DNA of 64,000 bases from Cercophora sp. LCS_1 (taxonomy: Eukaryota > Ascomycota > Sordariomycetes > Sordariales > Lasiosphaeriaceae), in assembly GCA_036250225.1 (NCBI GenBank), contig JAPZLL010000055.1, positions 63,697 to 127,696 on the forward strand, read 5' to 3'. The position numbers were made by a program, and so were the translations under genes. This document shows, in pieces, positions 1-10,783 of the stretch (its first letter is position 1; each line of letters opens with the position of its first letter). The notes beneath the pieces were generated by a model. That model did not search any database. It had not been told where the DNA came from and saw only the letters and a list, made by a program, of their open reading frames with translations.

Positions 1-691
1 TTCCACCACGCAGCGCCTTCCTGGCCGAACGGGCGCACAAGGGTCAAGAATTTCCGTCAACACATGACCGCAATCAAGCACTTAGATGACCACGGTACGC
101 GTAGAGGTTTGCTGGGTCTATAGCGAGTATGTATTGGCTCGCGCCACAGGGCTAGAGATGATGAAGATAGTGCGAGGATGGAGAACCCACCTGGGCAGCA
201 TCCGGCATGGCGACACAGAGTAAAGTAGATATCGGCAAGATCAGCAATATCGATAGTGTCAGTGGAAAGCTTTGTGCAGTGTGTGGTGGGCTTGAGGTGG
301 TGGCCAGGTGGTGATAATTCTGTGGATTAAGAAGCAACTGTCCATGTCTGTTATGGAGGTGGAAAGCACTAAGTTTCTGCATTTGTTCATTGACTCATAC
401 GTTTGCACCGGTAGGCATGACTGTCTGCGCTCCATGCCATCCCAACATCTCGAGTGCCTCACACGTTTGCTCGAACATTCTACACGCGACTCGGGTGCCT
501 CACCCAGAAAGAGCCCTTCAGGCGGAAAGAGCGCCTGGGACCTGGAAGCAAGGTGGGTACACACCTGCCTCGCCTCCTCCTCCTCCTCAGGTTTCAACAC
601 GCACCCGCCAGCCGCCAAACCTCCAACAACCATCAACTTTACAACCACCTCGCTCGATCCACCTCAATCTCTCCCCACCCAAATCGCCAAA
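1..691. other. No gene seen; upstream region of the first secreted protein
   Basis: I see no convincing coding exon on either strand. The last 100 bases are C-rich and T-poor with runs such as CTCCTCCTCC, as is common just upstream of fungal start codons, and they lead directly into the ATG at 692. Confidence 0.4.
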
Positions 692-1368
692 ATGTTCTTC
701 ACTAGTCTCCTTCTCGCCCTCGCCCTAGGCGTCGCAACCGCAATCCCCGTCGACATAATCGCGATCGACGCCGCCACCGTCGCAGTCGACGCGCCGACCC
801 CCACCACGGCCCTCCTCGCAGCAAGCAGCAGCGTCCCCGCCGGCTCACTGCCGACCAACCTCTGCTGCAGCCTCAATTGCGTCTCGTGCTATCAGTCTCG
901 CTGCGAGGGTTTGTCGGGATGCGCTCAAGGATATTGGCCTGTATGTTCTCGTCCCAGCCTCCTACCTGTTCCTGCGTCCGCGGCCTTCTTGTTTGCTTTT
1001 ACCCCACTCAAGGTGTTGTAAATTGTTGTCAACTGCGTATTTCCAATCAAAAAGTTGTATTCTATCTTGCCTCGACTTGTTCCCCTGTTTGCCTTTTACC
1101 AAGTCTGGAACTACCACCCTGTCGTCACTACCTACATTCTGCGGCCCGCCTTGCGACTGTGGCATTGAACAGTTGTCTCCCTTCAATCCTTTCACCTTCG
1201 CACTCGCAACTTGAAGAGATGCTGATCAGTCAGTGGATAAGCTGCTGCGCCACGGCCGTCGTCAACGGGACGGTCGTCAACGCCAACGGTGACGAGATTA
1301 AGCTGTATCCTCAGCCCGCCGAGGGAGAAGTTGCGTCAGAGGTTCTCGGAGATGATGCGAGGGTGTAA
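692..1368 (+). CDS. Small secreted cysteine-rich protein (SSP1)
   Basis: The model has two exons, 692-940 and 1234-1368, joined in phase 0 across GTATGT..CAG, giving 127 aa. Residues 1 to about 18 form a signal peptide ending near ATA-IPVD. The mature part has eight cysteines: CC, four single cysteines spaced 2-5 residues apart, then a final CC in WISCCATAVV. The spacing does not fit a hydrophobin. The proposed intron (293 nt) is long for this genome, but both the phase and the paralogue at 29843-30176 support the joint: both genes place the intron right after a Pro codon and before W-x-x-CC. Function is unknown; an apoplastic or cell-wall effector-like role is only an inference from size, secretion and cysteines. 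Confidence 0.7.
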
Positions 1369-1634
1369 TGCCATGGCCTCGTTCCTGCCTCCGAGGGTTG
1401 AAGGATGGGTTGGGTGGAATGACAGTCAGAGGAGACCGACATTGACACCATGATAACGGCTGCTTTTGAAGAGATCCACGAGGACAATGCAATGAATTCC
1501 ATTCATGACTATTACAATGCTATCGAACCGAGGTGTCCTGCGCCGTGTTCCAAGATCCGGCCGTTCCGTTCCAATTCGCTGCGAAACCGATCCCATGCCT
1601 TGATAATCCAATCCACCCTTGAAGCAAACCCAGC

Positions 1635-3004
1635 CTATCGATCCTTTTCAATCACATCCTCCACCCTCAAACTACTCCCGCTCGCACTCCCCTTCTTCTT
1701 GACCCCCTCTGCAAGCTCCACATCAATCCCCCACTCATCAATCTCAACATAGCCACTCCACCCACTCTTCCCCGTCGACACCACACTCCCTCCAATCTTA
1801 CCCATAACCTCCGTATCTGCCGGACTAATCGGCTTACTCGGCAAACTCCCAATCGTAGGCGGTCCCCTCGTCCTCCCACTGCTACTCCGCCCAGTCCCCT
1901 GCAAACTCCCCAACACGCCGGGGAAAAACCGCGCAATAAATGGTTTCAGCGTCATCACGCACGCACAGACAATCGCGCCGTTGACCTCCACCGACGTGAG
2001 ATACATCAGCTCCGCAGCTTCATATGTGAAGTCGTAAATTTTACCACTCATCATCTCTGCCGTCTTTTTATGGTTCGTGTCCAACTTTGGCAATCTCAAA
2101 ATCGAGATGAAACACACGACAAAACCGATACCGAACACTCCAAAGAGCATCAGTTTTTGTCGACGCGGGAGCGTGATGCCCCATACCACCGGCATTGGCA
2201 ACAAGAAGATCAAAATGTCGGTTGCCATGTGCATTCCGGTATTGGCCCACCAGAACGAGTTGGGATGGCAATATGTATCCGGAGTATGTGCAAAGATGTT
2301 CCAGTAGTGGTCCAGTGGGATGCATGCGGTAAAGGTGGTGGCGAGCATGAAGAGGTTGGTGAGGATGACGAGGGCGATGAGGATTTTGGTCGCGACGTGG
2401 GCCCATTTGAAGGCGAAGAGGTGAAGGTAGAGACATAAAATGGACATTTTGGAGCAAAAGAGGGACAAGAGGTACATTAATATGCCGTACCAGGCTGACT
2501 GTTCCCACTCACAGTTAGATTCGCACTGCAGTGAGGAATGAGATGACGGTGAGAGGATGGATGAGATGGAAGATGATGGATTGGATGTGGATGAGAGGGG
2601 GGAACGCACCCGGAACCACGCAATGGCTGATGCCGAGTCAGTCGGATCAAGATCCCAAATGTGACTGCCCGAGCCGTGAACGACCTCTGCGCCATGTTAG
2701 TTGTGCCTTCATGTATGAACAGGGTAAACCCACGGTCCACGAGGGCGACCAGATCACCAGCCGAGAAAACTAGCGCCCCAAAAATGAACCAGTCGGACCA
2801 TCCCAACACGCGTATGATGACGCCCCGCGTGTAAAAGCGTATCCCCACAAACACGGCGGCGATGGCCCAGCATGTTATTCCCGCTGCGTACAAGTTGGCC
2901 TTGATATTATCGTGGGGTAGCGTCTCTGGTGGTCCGTATGATGGTGGTGGAGGAGGCGGCGGCGGCGGCGGTTCTGCGCCCGGAGGCGGTTGTGTGTCGC
3001 TCAT
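1635..3004 (-). CDS. Rhodopsin-like seven-helix membrane protein (fungal SAT4/PTH11-related)
   Basis: There are three exons: 3004-2734, 2686-2610 and 2525-1635, with introns of 47 and 84 nt (donors GTGGGT and GTGCGT), giving 412 aa. The motif GSGSHIWDL at about residues 95-103 is the extracellular-loop signature of the fungal rhodopsin domain family, and it only appears when the first intron is removed. About seven hydrophobic helices follow, with the typical K-M-S-I-L stretch in helix 3 and LPRRQK before helix 6. The N-terminus is a run of ten prolines encoded by a GGC/GGT repeat on the plus strand near 2942-2970, and the C-terminal tail of about 90 aa is Ser/Gly-rich. There is no CFEM domain. 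Members of this family are thought to be orphan GPCR-like sensors; no ligand can be inferred. Confidence 0.85.
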
Positions 3005-5139
3005 CTTCTGCTGCTCACTGAATACTACGAGGTCTAATAACCTCGTGTGGTTTGTCTCGGCAGCATTTCCTGGTCTTGTCCTCCTATGATCAAGACACCG
3101 ATGTTGGAAGTAGATGACGAGATTGTGACGCGAAACCAGGGCATGGATGGGACCGAGGGGCGGGGTGGTTTAAAGACGGAACAAGCACTCTTGGCGTGGG
3201 CGCCAGAGGTGCCGGCACACGGTCGCACGGGCGGGACGTTCCCTGGCACTCTGGTTCTGGGGGCCGGGTGTCAATGCAACGGTATGGGGAAGGCCCGATG
3301 GCAGATTCTGTTGTCGACGCCTTGTTGCAAGTAGCTTGTTCAACCATGTTCACTTCGTTGATCCTGGAAAGACCAAAGATATCGGAAGAGGCCGTGTTCC
3401 ATGTTTCTAGCCACGCTAATGTTGATTGTCTCCGTCGGCAGTCGGAAACATGGGTGTTAGTGCCCGCCGAGTGCCGTGATGGATGGCTGGGGGACTTTTG
3501 ACCCACAGACGACACCTGCAGCGACGACGAAGGAACGGGCACACACCTTCTGTGAGCACTAGGACCCTCTAGGATGATGGTCGGTGAAAATGAGATCGCC
3601 AATCGCCGTCGCTCAGGACCTGGACGGAAGCGCAGCCTTACACAAATGGCTGCAAATGACCCCAAATGGCATCCGGACTCTCGGAGACTCGCGCATTGAT
3701 CTTTTCTTGCCACGGGTGCAGCATCCTCATGCGACGCGGTCGGCGAGGGCCCGTCTCCCCACCAACAGATTGGGCTCCCGATCCGCGGTGTCCTGGGATC
3801 CGCCAAGACCTTGACAGTTCTTGGAACAAAATCAATGAAATGCGGTTGTGGGAGTCGATTCTGCTGTCGATCGACTCATAAAGATACGAGCATCCCACGT
3901 GGAAGAGGTGAGTCCCGTCCATCCCTTTCCACCATTTGGAAATATTGAACAGCTGAAGAAGCGAAAGGCGCCGGGAATTGGATGGTGGGTAGGGTTCCCA
4001 TGTTGCTCTTGCCAATCGGCGTTGCCCTTCCCGCGGTGCTCGTGTTCGTGCGCTGCAGCTGCAGCTGCAAGCGCATTGACCTGCCGCCACCGAGGAAGGA
4101 ACAACGCAGAAGAAAAAGGCATCGCTGGAGGGAGGCATTGTGCGCATTTGACAAGTTCGATGGCAGCTTATTTTGTGGAGATGCGGGGTTTCCCTGTCCA
4201 TTCTCTCCCACCACAACAACAACAGTGACAGCGGGCTGAGGTCGCATCCAGTCTCGCTGTGATCTCACCCGAGTCCCCGCCAAGCCACTCGCCCTTGACG
4301 CCCAATGTGGCATCCATCCATCCAGATCCAGCCATTGCCAATTCTTCATCTCACCCATTCTGTGCTGCAGACGCCCCGCTTGCAACGTGACCGGACAAAC
4401 CCCGGTTTCGCCCATCAGTCATCGCAGCGTCAGCAGTGTTGGCGTGAACTCGGCGCGCACTAAATTATTTATTTGTGTCATTTTATCTCGCCCAGATCCC
4501 GTCGGACTTGACAGATTCTCCCAACACAGCGGTACTAGGCGTCCGGGTTTCGCATTATTGCTCACTGTTCGCCGCTGGACTGCGTCGTCGTCCCGTTCGC
4601 GCTTCCAGCCGTGAAACCTGCGCTGTCGCACAAGACACGGCTCGCTTAGACCAGTCACCATTGCTGGAGAGGTTGGTGGTGTGCGCATCAATAGCAGGGC
4701 ACTTATTGTTCTGCCACTCGGTGTCCAACTCATGTGACCGTCTGATCGCGTCCTATTTCCGATATCTCCATTCTCTCTGGACTTGAGGGATGTTTTATGC
4801 GCGGCTTCATTGACGCTATTCATAGTGAGAACAGCGAGGCGACGATGCGGACCGGAAATGAGTGTCGGCGAGTTCTGTAGTGGCTGGAATGGTTGGTTAC
4901 CGAGGAGCGGGATCGCCTCGTAATCTGGAGCTGAAAGCAATGCAAAGACCTCAGCGAAATGAGCTTGGCTGAGTGCAAGAGTAGCATCAGTTCCTGCTGT
5001 GATGAGTGGTCGGGTGCTCGACCGTCGGGGCTCCGGGCAATGGTCACCCCTTTTACCGCGCAAGAATCCGGGGACGGCACTTAGGCCGGAAACACGGCGA
5101 CTGAGTAAGCATTCCGCAAGGGATTGGCGCCGGTTGTGT
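3005..5139. other. Intergenic, no supported gene
   Basis: Several open frames of 75-240 codons exist on both strands, but none has a recognisable domain, sensible composition or splice-site support. The longest (minus strand 3090-3806 and 4419-5063) are rich in Arg, Pro and Ser, as expected of chance frames in GC-rich DNA. Confidence 0.4.
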
Positions 5140-6507
5140 TCAGGGAGATGGGTTCGCGTTGGAGCGTCTGCGCCAAACCGTCAAAATCTCGCTCTCGATA
5201 GCTTCGAAACAGCCCTGCTCGGCCGATTCCTCGCTCAACTCCTTCGCCCGCGCCCGAAACTTTACGCCGTCCAGCACCGCGTCAACAGCCTGCCGTACCT
5301 GTTCTGTCGACGGCGGAACGCGCCCCAAGTTAAGTCCAGCCCCCGAAAACTCGACCAGCTTTGCATTCTCCGTCTTGTCCTGGCCCTCGCCGGCAACAAC
5401 CATGGGCACACCGTGGGCAATACCATGCTGAACAGCGCCATAACCACCGTTATGCACCCAAACATGCGCCCACGGCAAGACAGCCTCATACGAAAGATAG
5501 TCGGCGATTCTTGCGTTGGCTGGCACGGAAAAATCCCCCGGCAACGTCGCGCCTCTCCGTCCCAGTATCGCCACGACCAAGACATCGTCCCGTCCGTCAA
5601 GACCGCGCAGCGTCGGCAAGATCAAATCCTCGGGATCAACCTCGACCGTTCCCTGCGCAACGACAACAACTTTCCTTTCGCCTTTGACGTCCTCCCACCA
5701 ATCTGGCACCTTCCATCCACCCTCGGGCTCGTTCTTGACAGGCAAGACCCCGACGAACCTCAGTTTGTCGCTCCATTTTCTGGGCCGAAACATACCCTCC
5801 ACGCCAAGCTGCAACGCTTTTTCGTGTCCCCAATAATTTTGTCCGCTCAAAAACTCGCCCTCCAGCTCGGTGACACATCCAACCTCTTTCAACGTTTGCT
5901 TCAAGCTGTCCCTCAAGTGGGCAGTACACCGATCCCAGACCTCCCATCCGCGCTCCCATTCCGCATCACCAAAGCCCTCCCCATTCCCACATGAATCGAC
6001 AAACGCCGGAGGCACCCCCTCACACTTGACAAAAGGAACCGTGACACTAACACCCACACTCGCCGGCCGCCGTATCCCCTCCGGCAAATCGGCACCATAA
6101 AACAACGGTAAAACACCCCAAAACATGGCCTCAACAACCAACACCACCTCTTTGTCTCTTAGCAATTCCAACGCTGAAACGAGAGAGCGCCATGCATCGG
6201 GTATCGTATCGATCCACAAATTTTGAAAGTCGATACACCCGCGTTTCTGCCAGGACAGGCTGTAATAGTGTGGGATGGGCGGGGCGGAGGGGGAGTAGTA
6301 GAGTGTGTCGTTGATGTCGGAGCGTCCGAGGAGGGGAAGGAAGGAGAGGCCGTTGGATGTGATGGCTGCGCGGTGGGAGGTGGGCGCCAGGAAGTAGATT
6401 GGGTATATTTTTGAGAGGTGAGAGGCGATGCGGAGGAGGGGCGTTATGTGGCCTGTTAGAGGGTGGGCTGTGAAGAGGAGGGTTGGTTTGGGGGTTGTGG
6501 TTGACAT
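5140..6507 (-). CDS. UDP-glycosyltransferase, GT1 (MGT-like)
   Basis: This is a single exon of 455 aa. I start it at the ATG at 6507 (MSTTTPKPTLLF) because the frame upstream has no ATG. The N-terminal half has the GT-B acceptor domain start, FTAHPLTGHITPLLRIASHL, with the conserved GH in the position of the catalytic His region. The donor-binding motif WVHNGGYGAVQHGIAHGVPM lies at about residues 350-369, followed by GEGQDK, where the last acidic/Gln pair usually contacts the sugar. The protein probably moves a sugar from a nucleotide sugar onto a small hydrophobic acceptor in the cytosol. There is no signal peptide and no sterol-type PH/GRAM domain, so it is not a sterol glucosyltransferase of the Atg26 kind. 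Its neighbours at 7.7 and 10.8 kb suggest a conjugation step in detoxification. Confidence 0.88.
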   Translation of the reverse strand: MSTTTPKPTLLFTAHPLTGHITPLLRIASHLSKIYPIYFLAPTSHRAAITSNGLSFLPLLGRSDINDTLYYSPSAPPIPHYYSLSWQKRGCIDFQNLWIDTIPDAWRSLVSALELLRDKEVVLVVEAMFWGVLPLFYGADLPEGIRRPASVGVSVTVPFVKCEGVPPAFVDSCGNGEGFGDAEWERGWEVWDRCTAHLRDSLKQTLKEVGCVTELEGEFLSGQNYWGHEKALQLGVEGMFRPRKWSDKLRFVGVLPVKNEPEGGWKVPDWWEDVKGERKVVVVAQGTVEVDPEDLILPTLRGLDGRDDVLVVAILGRRGATLPGDFSVPANARIADYLSYEAVLPWAHVWVHNGGYGAVQHGIAHGVPMVVAGEGQDKTENAKLVEFSGAGLNLGRVPPSTEQVRQAVDAVLDGVKFRARAKELSEESAEQGCFEAIESEILTVWRRRSNANPSP

Positions 6508-7693
6508 ATCCCGTTTTGGTTCAAGGGGTGTTTTTTTGGTGAGGAGAGTTGATGAGTTGCACCGCTGGGTGGGCGATTGACGGCTGTGACGCGTCAAAGG
6601 GTGAGGACCAAAGGTGGGTTATGTGTGGGAGTGGCGTGGAAGGCGAGATGCCGAGTGGGTGAAGTTGGTGACAGTAAGTTGGATGAGTGAGGTGAGGTTG
6701 GAAAAAGGAGAGAAATAGCGCCCGTCGCGTCTTGTAGCGTGAGCTTGTTTGTTACACGTGGTGGTTTCGGATGGGACCATGTGGAGTTGCCGGAGCCGAG
6801 ATCGGGTGGCCCCACTTCGGTGCCCCGCGTTCCTTCCGGCGACAGACGAGAGTTCGATGGACCCGTGCCTGCCTTTCTCTTCGTTCAGGACGTCATATCA
6901 ATTTCGCTGCTTAACTTGTCTGCGTACGTCTCTCTCTCACCAATGGCGACACGCGATGTGCGGAGTCCCCGTATCGCTTCCTTTGCAGACCTCCCCGGCC
7001 TCCCCGACCTGGCCCGACTCAGGTCATGACCGGGCGGAATCGTTTCTTTTCAGTGACTTCTTGACGGTCTAAAACAAAAGTCAGTGTGGCCCATTTGGAT
7101 TCTTCTTCCCTTTGGCTGCTCATTTCTTATGTCTTGCGAGACTTGACGTTCAAATCCCGGCCATCCTGCCTGGCATGCGAAACCCTTCAACCATCTTTTC
7201 TCGTCCCGATTGCGGCAAAGCGATGGCCGCCAACTCCTTCCTTCACTTTATACAAGAACACAACCTCCCGGCCCTTTTTTGGTCATCGTTTACCGCTAGG
7301 TACCCATGTGAGACTCGTATTCGCAGTCGCGCTCTGAATCCACCCGGCACCCCGAGCCCGTCGCCAAGAGTCTCTGAACCCTTAGACTCCCGACGGCAAG
7401 ACGGACGCCAACCCGACAGTATCAACAAAATGACGTTGAGGGATTCGGTTCCGCCTGTTTTGTCTCTAGCGGTTACCGGTTCTGTACCCGGCCGTCTTAC
7501 CCGGGTTATGTCCGTCGCAATGGCACCTTGGCGGGGATGATTTACCCGTCCCATAGTCCGAGCTAGTCTCGACGCGAGCTACACAAGGTTACACGGCCCC
7601 CAGGGTCAGAAGCTCCTAAGAGTATTTAGTCCGTCGCCAAACCCCCCAGCTCACGTACTATGTAGTTCACTGTCGGACATTGATACCGCCAAA
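6508..7693. other. Intergenic between divergent GT1 and esterase genes
   Basis: No coding exon is supported. The glycosyltransferase reads left and the esterase reads right, so this 1.2 kb stretch is their shared upstream region and could hold common regulatory sites. I see no strong TATA box. Confidence 0.4.
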
Positions 7694-9506
7694 ATGAAAC
7701 TCCTCTCGCTCCTCCCTTTCCTTCCCCTCGTTGAAGGAGGCAGCAAACCCCTCGCCAAAACCCTCAACGGCACCTACGCCGGCCGCCACGTCCCCTCTCT
7801 CGCCCAAGACTTCTTCCTCGGCATCCCCTTTGCCCACGCCCCCCTCCTCTCCAACCCAATCTCAATCAATGACTCCTGGACCGGTCACCGCTCCGCCGAA
7901 CAATACGGTCCAATCTGCCACCAACTCATCACCCCCGAACTCATCAACCGTACCGGAATCCCCGGTCTACACCAAGAATGTCTCAACTTGAACATCATCC
8001 GTCCCGCCGGCTGGAATCACAATGACGAAAAACTCCCAGTCCTCGTCTGGCTCTACGGCGGTGGCTTCGTCGACGGTTTCGGTGCCGATTTGAACTCCAA
8101 CTTCTCCTACGTCGTCCAAAAATCTGTTGAAATAGGCAAACCGATCCTAGCAGTGACGCTAAATTATCGGACTAGCATTTTGGGATTCCCTTTTGGCGAG
8201 GAGGTCAAAAATGAAGGTGTCGCAAATCTGGGGCTGAAAGATCAACGGATGGCGTTACGATGGATGCAGGAGAATATTGGGGCGTTTGGGGGCGATAGAA
8301 ACAAGGTTACGCTTTGGGGACAGAGTGCGGGTGCCATTTCGATTGTGGGGCATTTGTTGGCGTATGGTGGGAGAGACGAGGGACTGTTTCATCGGGGTGT
8401 GGTGATCTCTGGCGGAGTGGGGATTGCGAATACGGGGAATGTGACGAGGCCGGATCGGGTGAGGGCTTTTGAGGAGATATTGAAGGGAACGGGATGTGAA
8501 GGGAAGGGATTGGATTGTTTGAGAGGCGTAGATGCGGAGACGTTGTTTGAGGTGGGCCAGAACGTCAGTGCGTTCTCGTTGTATTGGACTGTCATTGATG
8601 GAGATATTTTGAGGGAGCCGGCGTCGGTGCAGGTTTTGAAAGGAGAGTTTGTCAAGAGTGTGCAGTTGGTGGTTGGCACGAATAGCGATGAGGGACTGGC
8701 GTGGTTGGGGTCTGTTGGGGAGATGAATACCGAGGCCGATGTGGTGGCGACTGCGAAGCAGTATTTTCGGTCTGCGACAAACGAGACGATTCAGAAACTG
8801 GTGGATGCGTACCCAGAGAATGAAGGGCCGCCCTTTTCATTGCCCTTGTCGGAGACTGGGAAGCTGTGTGAGGGGCTGAGGACAATCGGCATGAAGTGTG
8901 GCCCGCAGTCGAGAAGATTGGGTGCCATTCTCGGAGACTATGGCATACTGTACGGGCGAAGGACGCTGGCCAGAAAGTTTGCGGAGCTGGGGTTGGCTGC
9001 CTATTCCTACAGGTCTGTGTCTCTGTTACAGGGAGGCAGCATGCTGACAGTTGCAGATTCGACACCTGGCCGACGTCGTTCCCAGTCCAGGGCGGCAATT
9101 TTCGACCCGGCTTTGCCAGTCACTCGACAGAGTACTCGTACTTTCTCAACTACGGCTCCGAACACAACTTGTACGGGAACAATCCCGTGGTGGCAAACTC
9201 GAGTTCACATCGGGCTTTGGCACATGGTATTTCGTCCAAGTTGGTGGCATTTGTCCACTCGGGAGATCCAAATATCATTCAAGGTCAGTTCCCTCTCGTC
9301 ATGTAAAGTGATGATGGCTGAAAATGGTAGCACCTGGCTTTCCCGCCTGGCCCAGGTACAGCGTTGAGAAGCCAGCCAATCTCGTCTTCAATGCCACTGC
9401 GGAACCAGATGCTCTCAATGTGCATGTTGAGTCAGACACGTATCGCCAAGAGGCTTTCAGCTTGTTCGAAGGATATCCCTATGAGCTGGATGTTGCGACT
9501 CGGTGA
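7694..9506 (+). CDS. Secreted carboxylesterase / type-B lipase
   Basis: There are three exons: 7694-9012, 9057-9283 and 9331-9506, with introns of 44 and 47 nt, giving 573 aa. Residues 1 to about 15 look like a signal peptide. The alpha/beta-hydrolase features are in order: oxyanion-hole YGGGF, nucleophile elbow WGQSAGA with the catalytic Ser at residue 211 (Gln replaces the usual Glu next to it), the acidic region GTNSDEG, and the catalytic His in exon 2 in the sequence SHSTEYSYFLN. The His is only reached after removing the first intron, which supports the model. Several N-x-S/T sites fit secretion. It should hydrolyse carboxylic esters outside the cell; the substrate cannot be told. Confidence 0.88.
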
Positions 9507-10783
9507 GCCCAACCTGCACAGCCGTGTGGCCCAATTCGGGCCCTCGACTAAAGTTGCCATTCGGGGAATCCGGTAAGCTCCTCGGATTATACCAACCATA
9601 CCGCATAATTTGCAGCTACATCAGCAGTGACACTAGTCGCAGAATAGGGTTTTGCTGGTACATATTGCAGCCTGGACGTTGACTGCACGTAGTGAGGTGG
9701 AGTAAGAGGGGAGCGGAGAAAATAATGTTTTCAATTATAATCCGCTTTAATTTTGAGTATCTTAGTGCTTTCTCTAATAAAGATTCCCCCGTCCGCCTCT
9801 CTTTTGCTATACCGCTACAGGGCCGAGAAACCGGCGGCAGGAATTTTAGTGCGACATTCGAAGCGACCGAGTGAATTTGTCTCAACGCTTTAAAAAGAGC
9901 TTACCGCTTGCTTGATTGCGTGACTTTAATTATCTGTAATTACTACCTTGCCAGTCTTACCACGAGCCGCCACAAGTAGAGAGGTCTACCAAAAAAAAAC
10001 TACTTACATTCTTTTATGTAGCCGCATTAGTTGCACTGTCAATCCAAGGCAGCTACCCTAGAGTTTTACGACCTGGCCCTGGGATGCAATGCAATCCAGG
10101 CTAGGACAGTATCGAGGGAAGGACTCCAAAAGGCCGTAGGGGCAAGATGACTGAACAAAGGCTAGCACAACTCTCAGTGTGAATACACTGTCAACCGAGG
10201 CGCTGAATGAAAGGTTCCGAACAATAGATCACAAATGAACAATGTATTGCTAGCGTGAGGAACCTGGAGGTCCCTCACTCTACCGTGGGCACGGTGACAG
10301 TATCTCATAATACTAACAAAGTGAAGTACCTTGTACTTTGATCGCTGTGATCACCCACACCTAGGTCTAACCAACAAAACCAAAAGCCAAAAACCACCCA
10401 CTCTAAGGCCGTGTCAAATCCATCCTACCGCTCTGTGAGGCTGCAACTTACAGCCGCTATTGCGCAACTGCTACGAGTCGCCGTTTCCAGCTGGCATGTC
10501 ACGTGCTGCGGGGTATGGCCTCGAAACAAGGAGAAAGCCGGGTGGGATTCTGGCGTTGCTACCTGCGAAGATGCCCCGGGTCTGCCAATTTCGCCAATCC
10601 TTCCGGCGAATTAGCCGCACGGCATTGAGGGGAAATGCAGCAGAACTGCGGCGCAGTAGTTGTGAGAGTTGCAGTGTATGACTGTTCATGTATAAAGTGA
10701 TAAGTGATGCGTGCCTCGTCTCACCCACCACCCCATCACCTTTTACGATAACAGTACGCTGACCTGAATGAGAAGAAGACGAG
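9507..10783. other. Intergenic, locally AT-richer, no gene
   Basis: From about 9590 to 10400 the DNA is richer in A and T than its flanks and has many stop codons in all frames. It could be an eroded insertion, but I see no transposase or reverse-transcriptase residues and no clear terminal repeats. Confidence 0.35.

Noticed and set aside
692..1368. Hydrophobin
   Set aside because: There are eight cysteines, but the order is CC-C-C-C-C-CC rather than C-CC-C-C-CC-C.
3090..3806. A 238-codon frame on the minus strand upstream of the rhodopsin-like gene
   Set aside because: No domain, no splice-site support, Pro/Ser/Arg-rich composition, and several other frames are equally open in this GC-rich stretch.
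4999..5994. A 331-codon open frame on the plus strand
   Set aside because: It is antisense to the glycosyltransferase donor domain.
9590..10400. Transposon remnant in the AT-richer stretch
   Set aside because: No terminal repeats, target duplication or transposase residues could be seen by eye; only composition differs.
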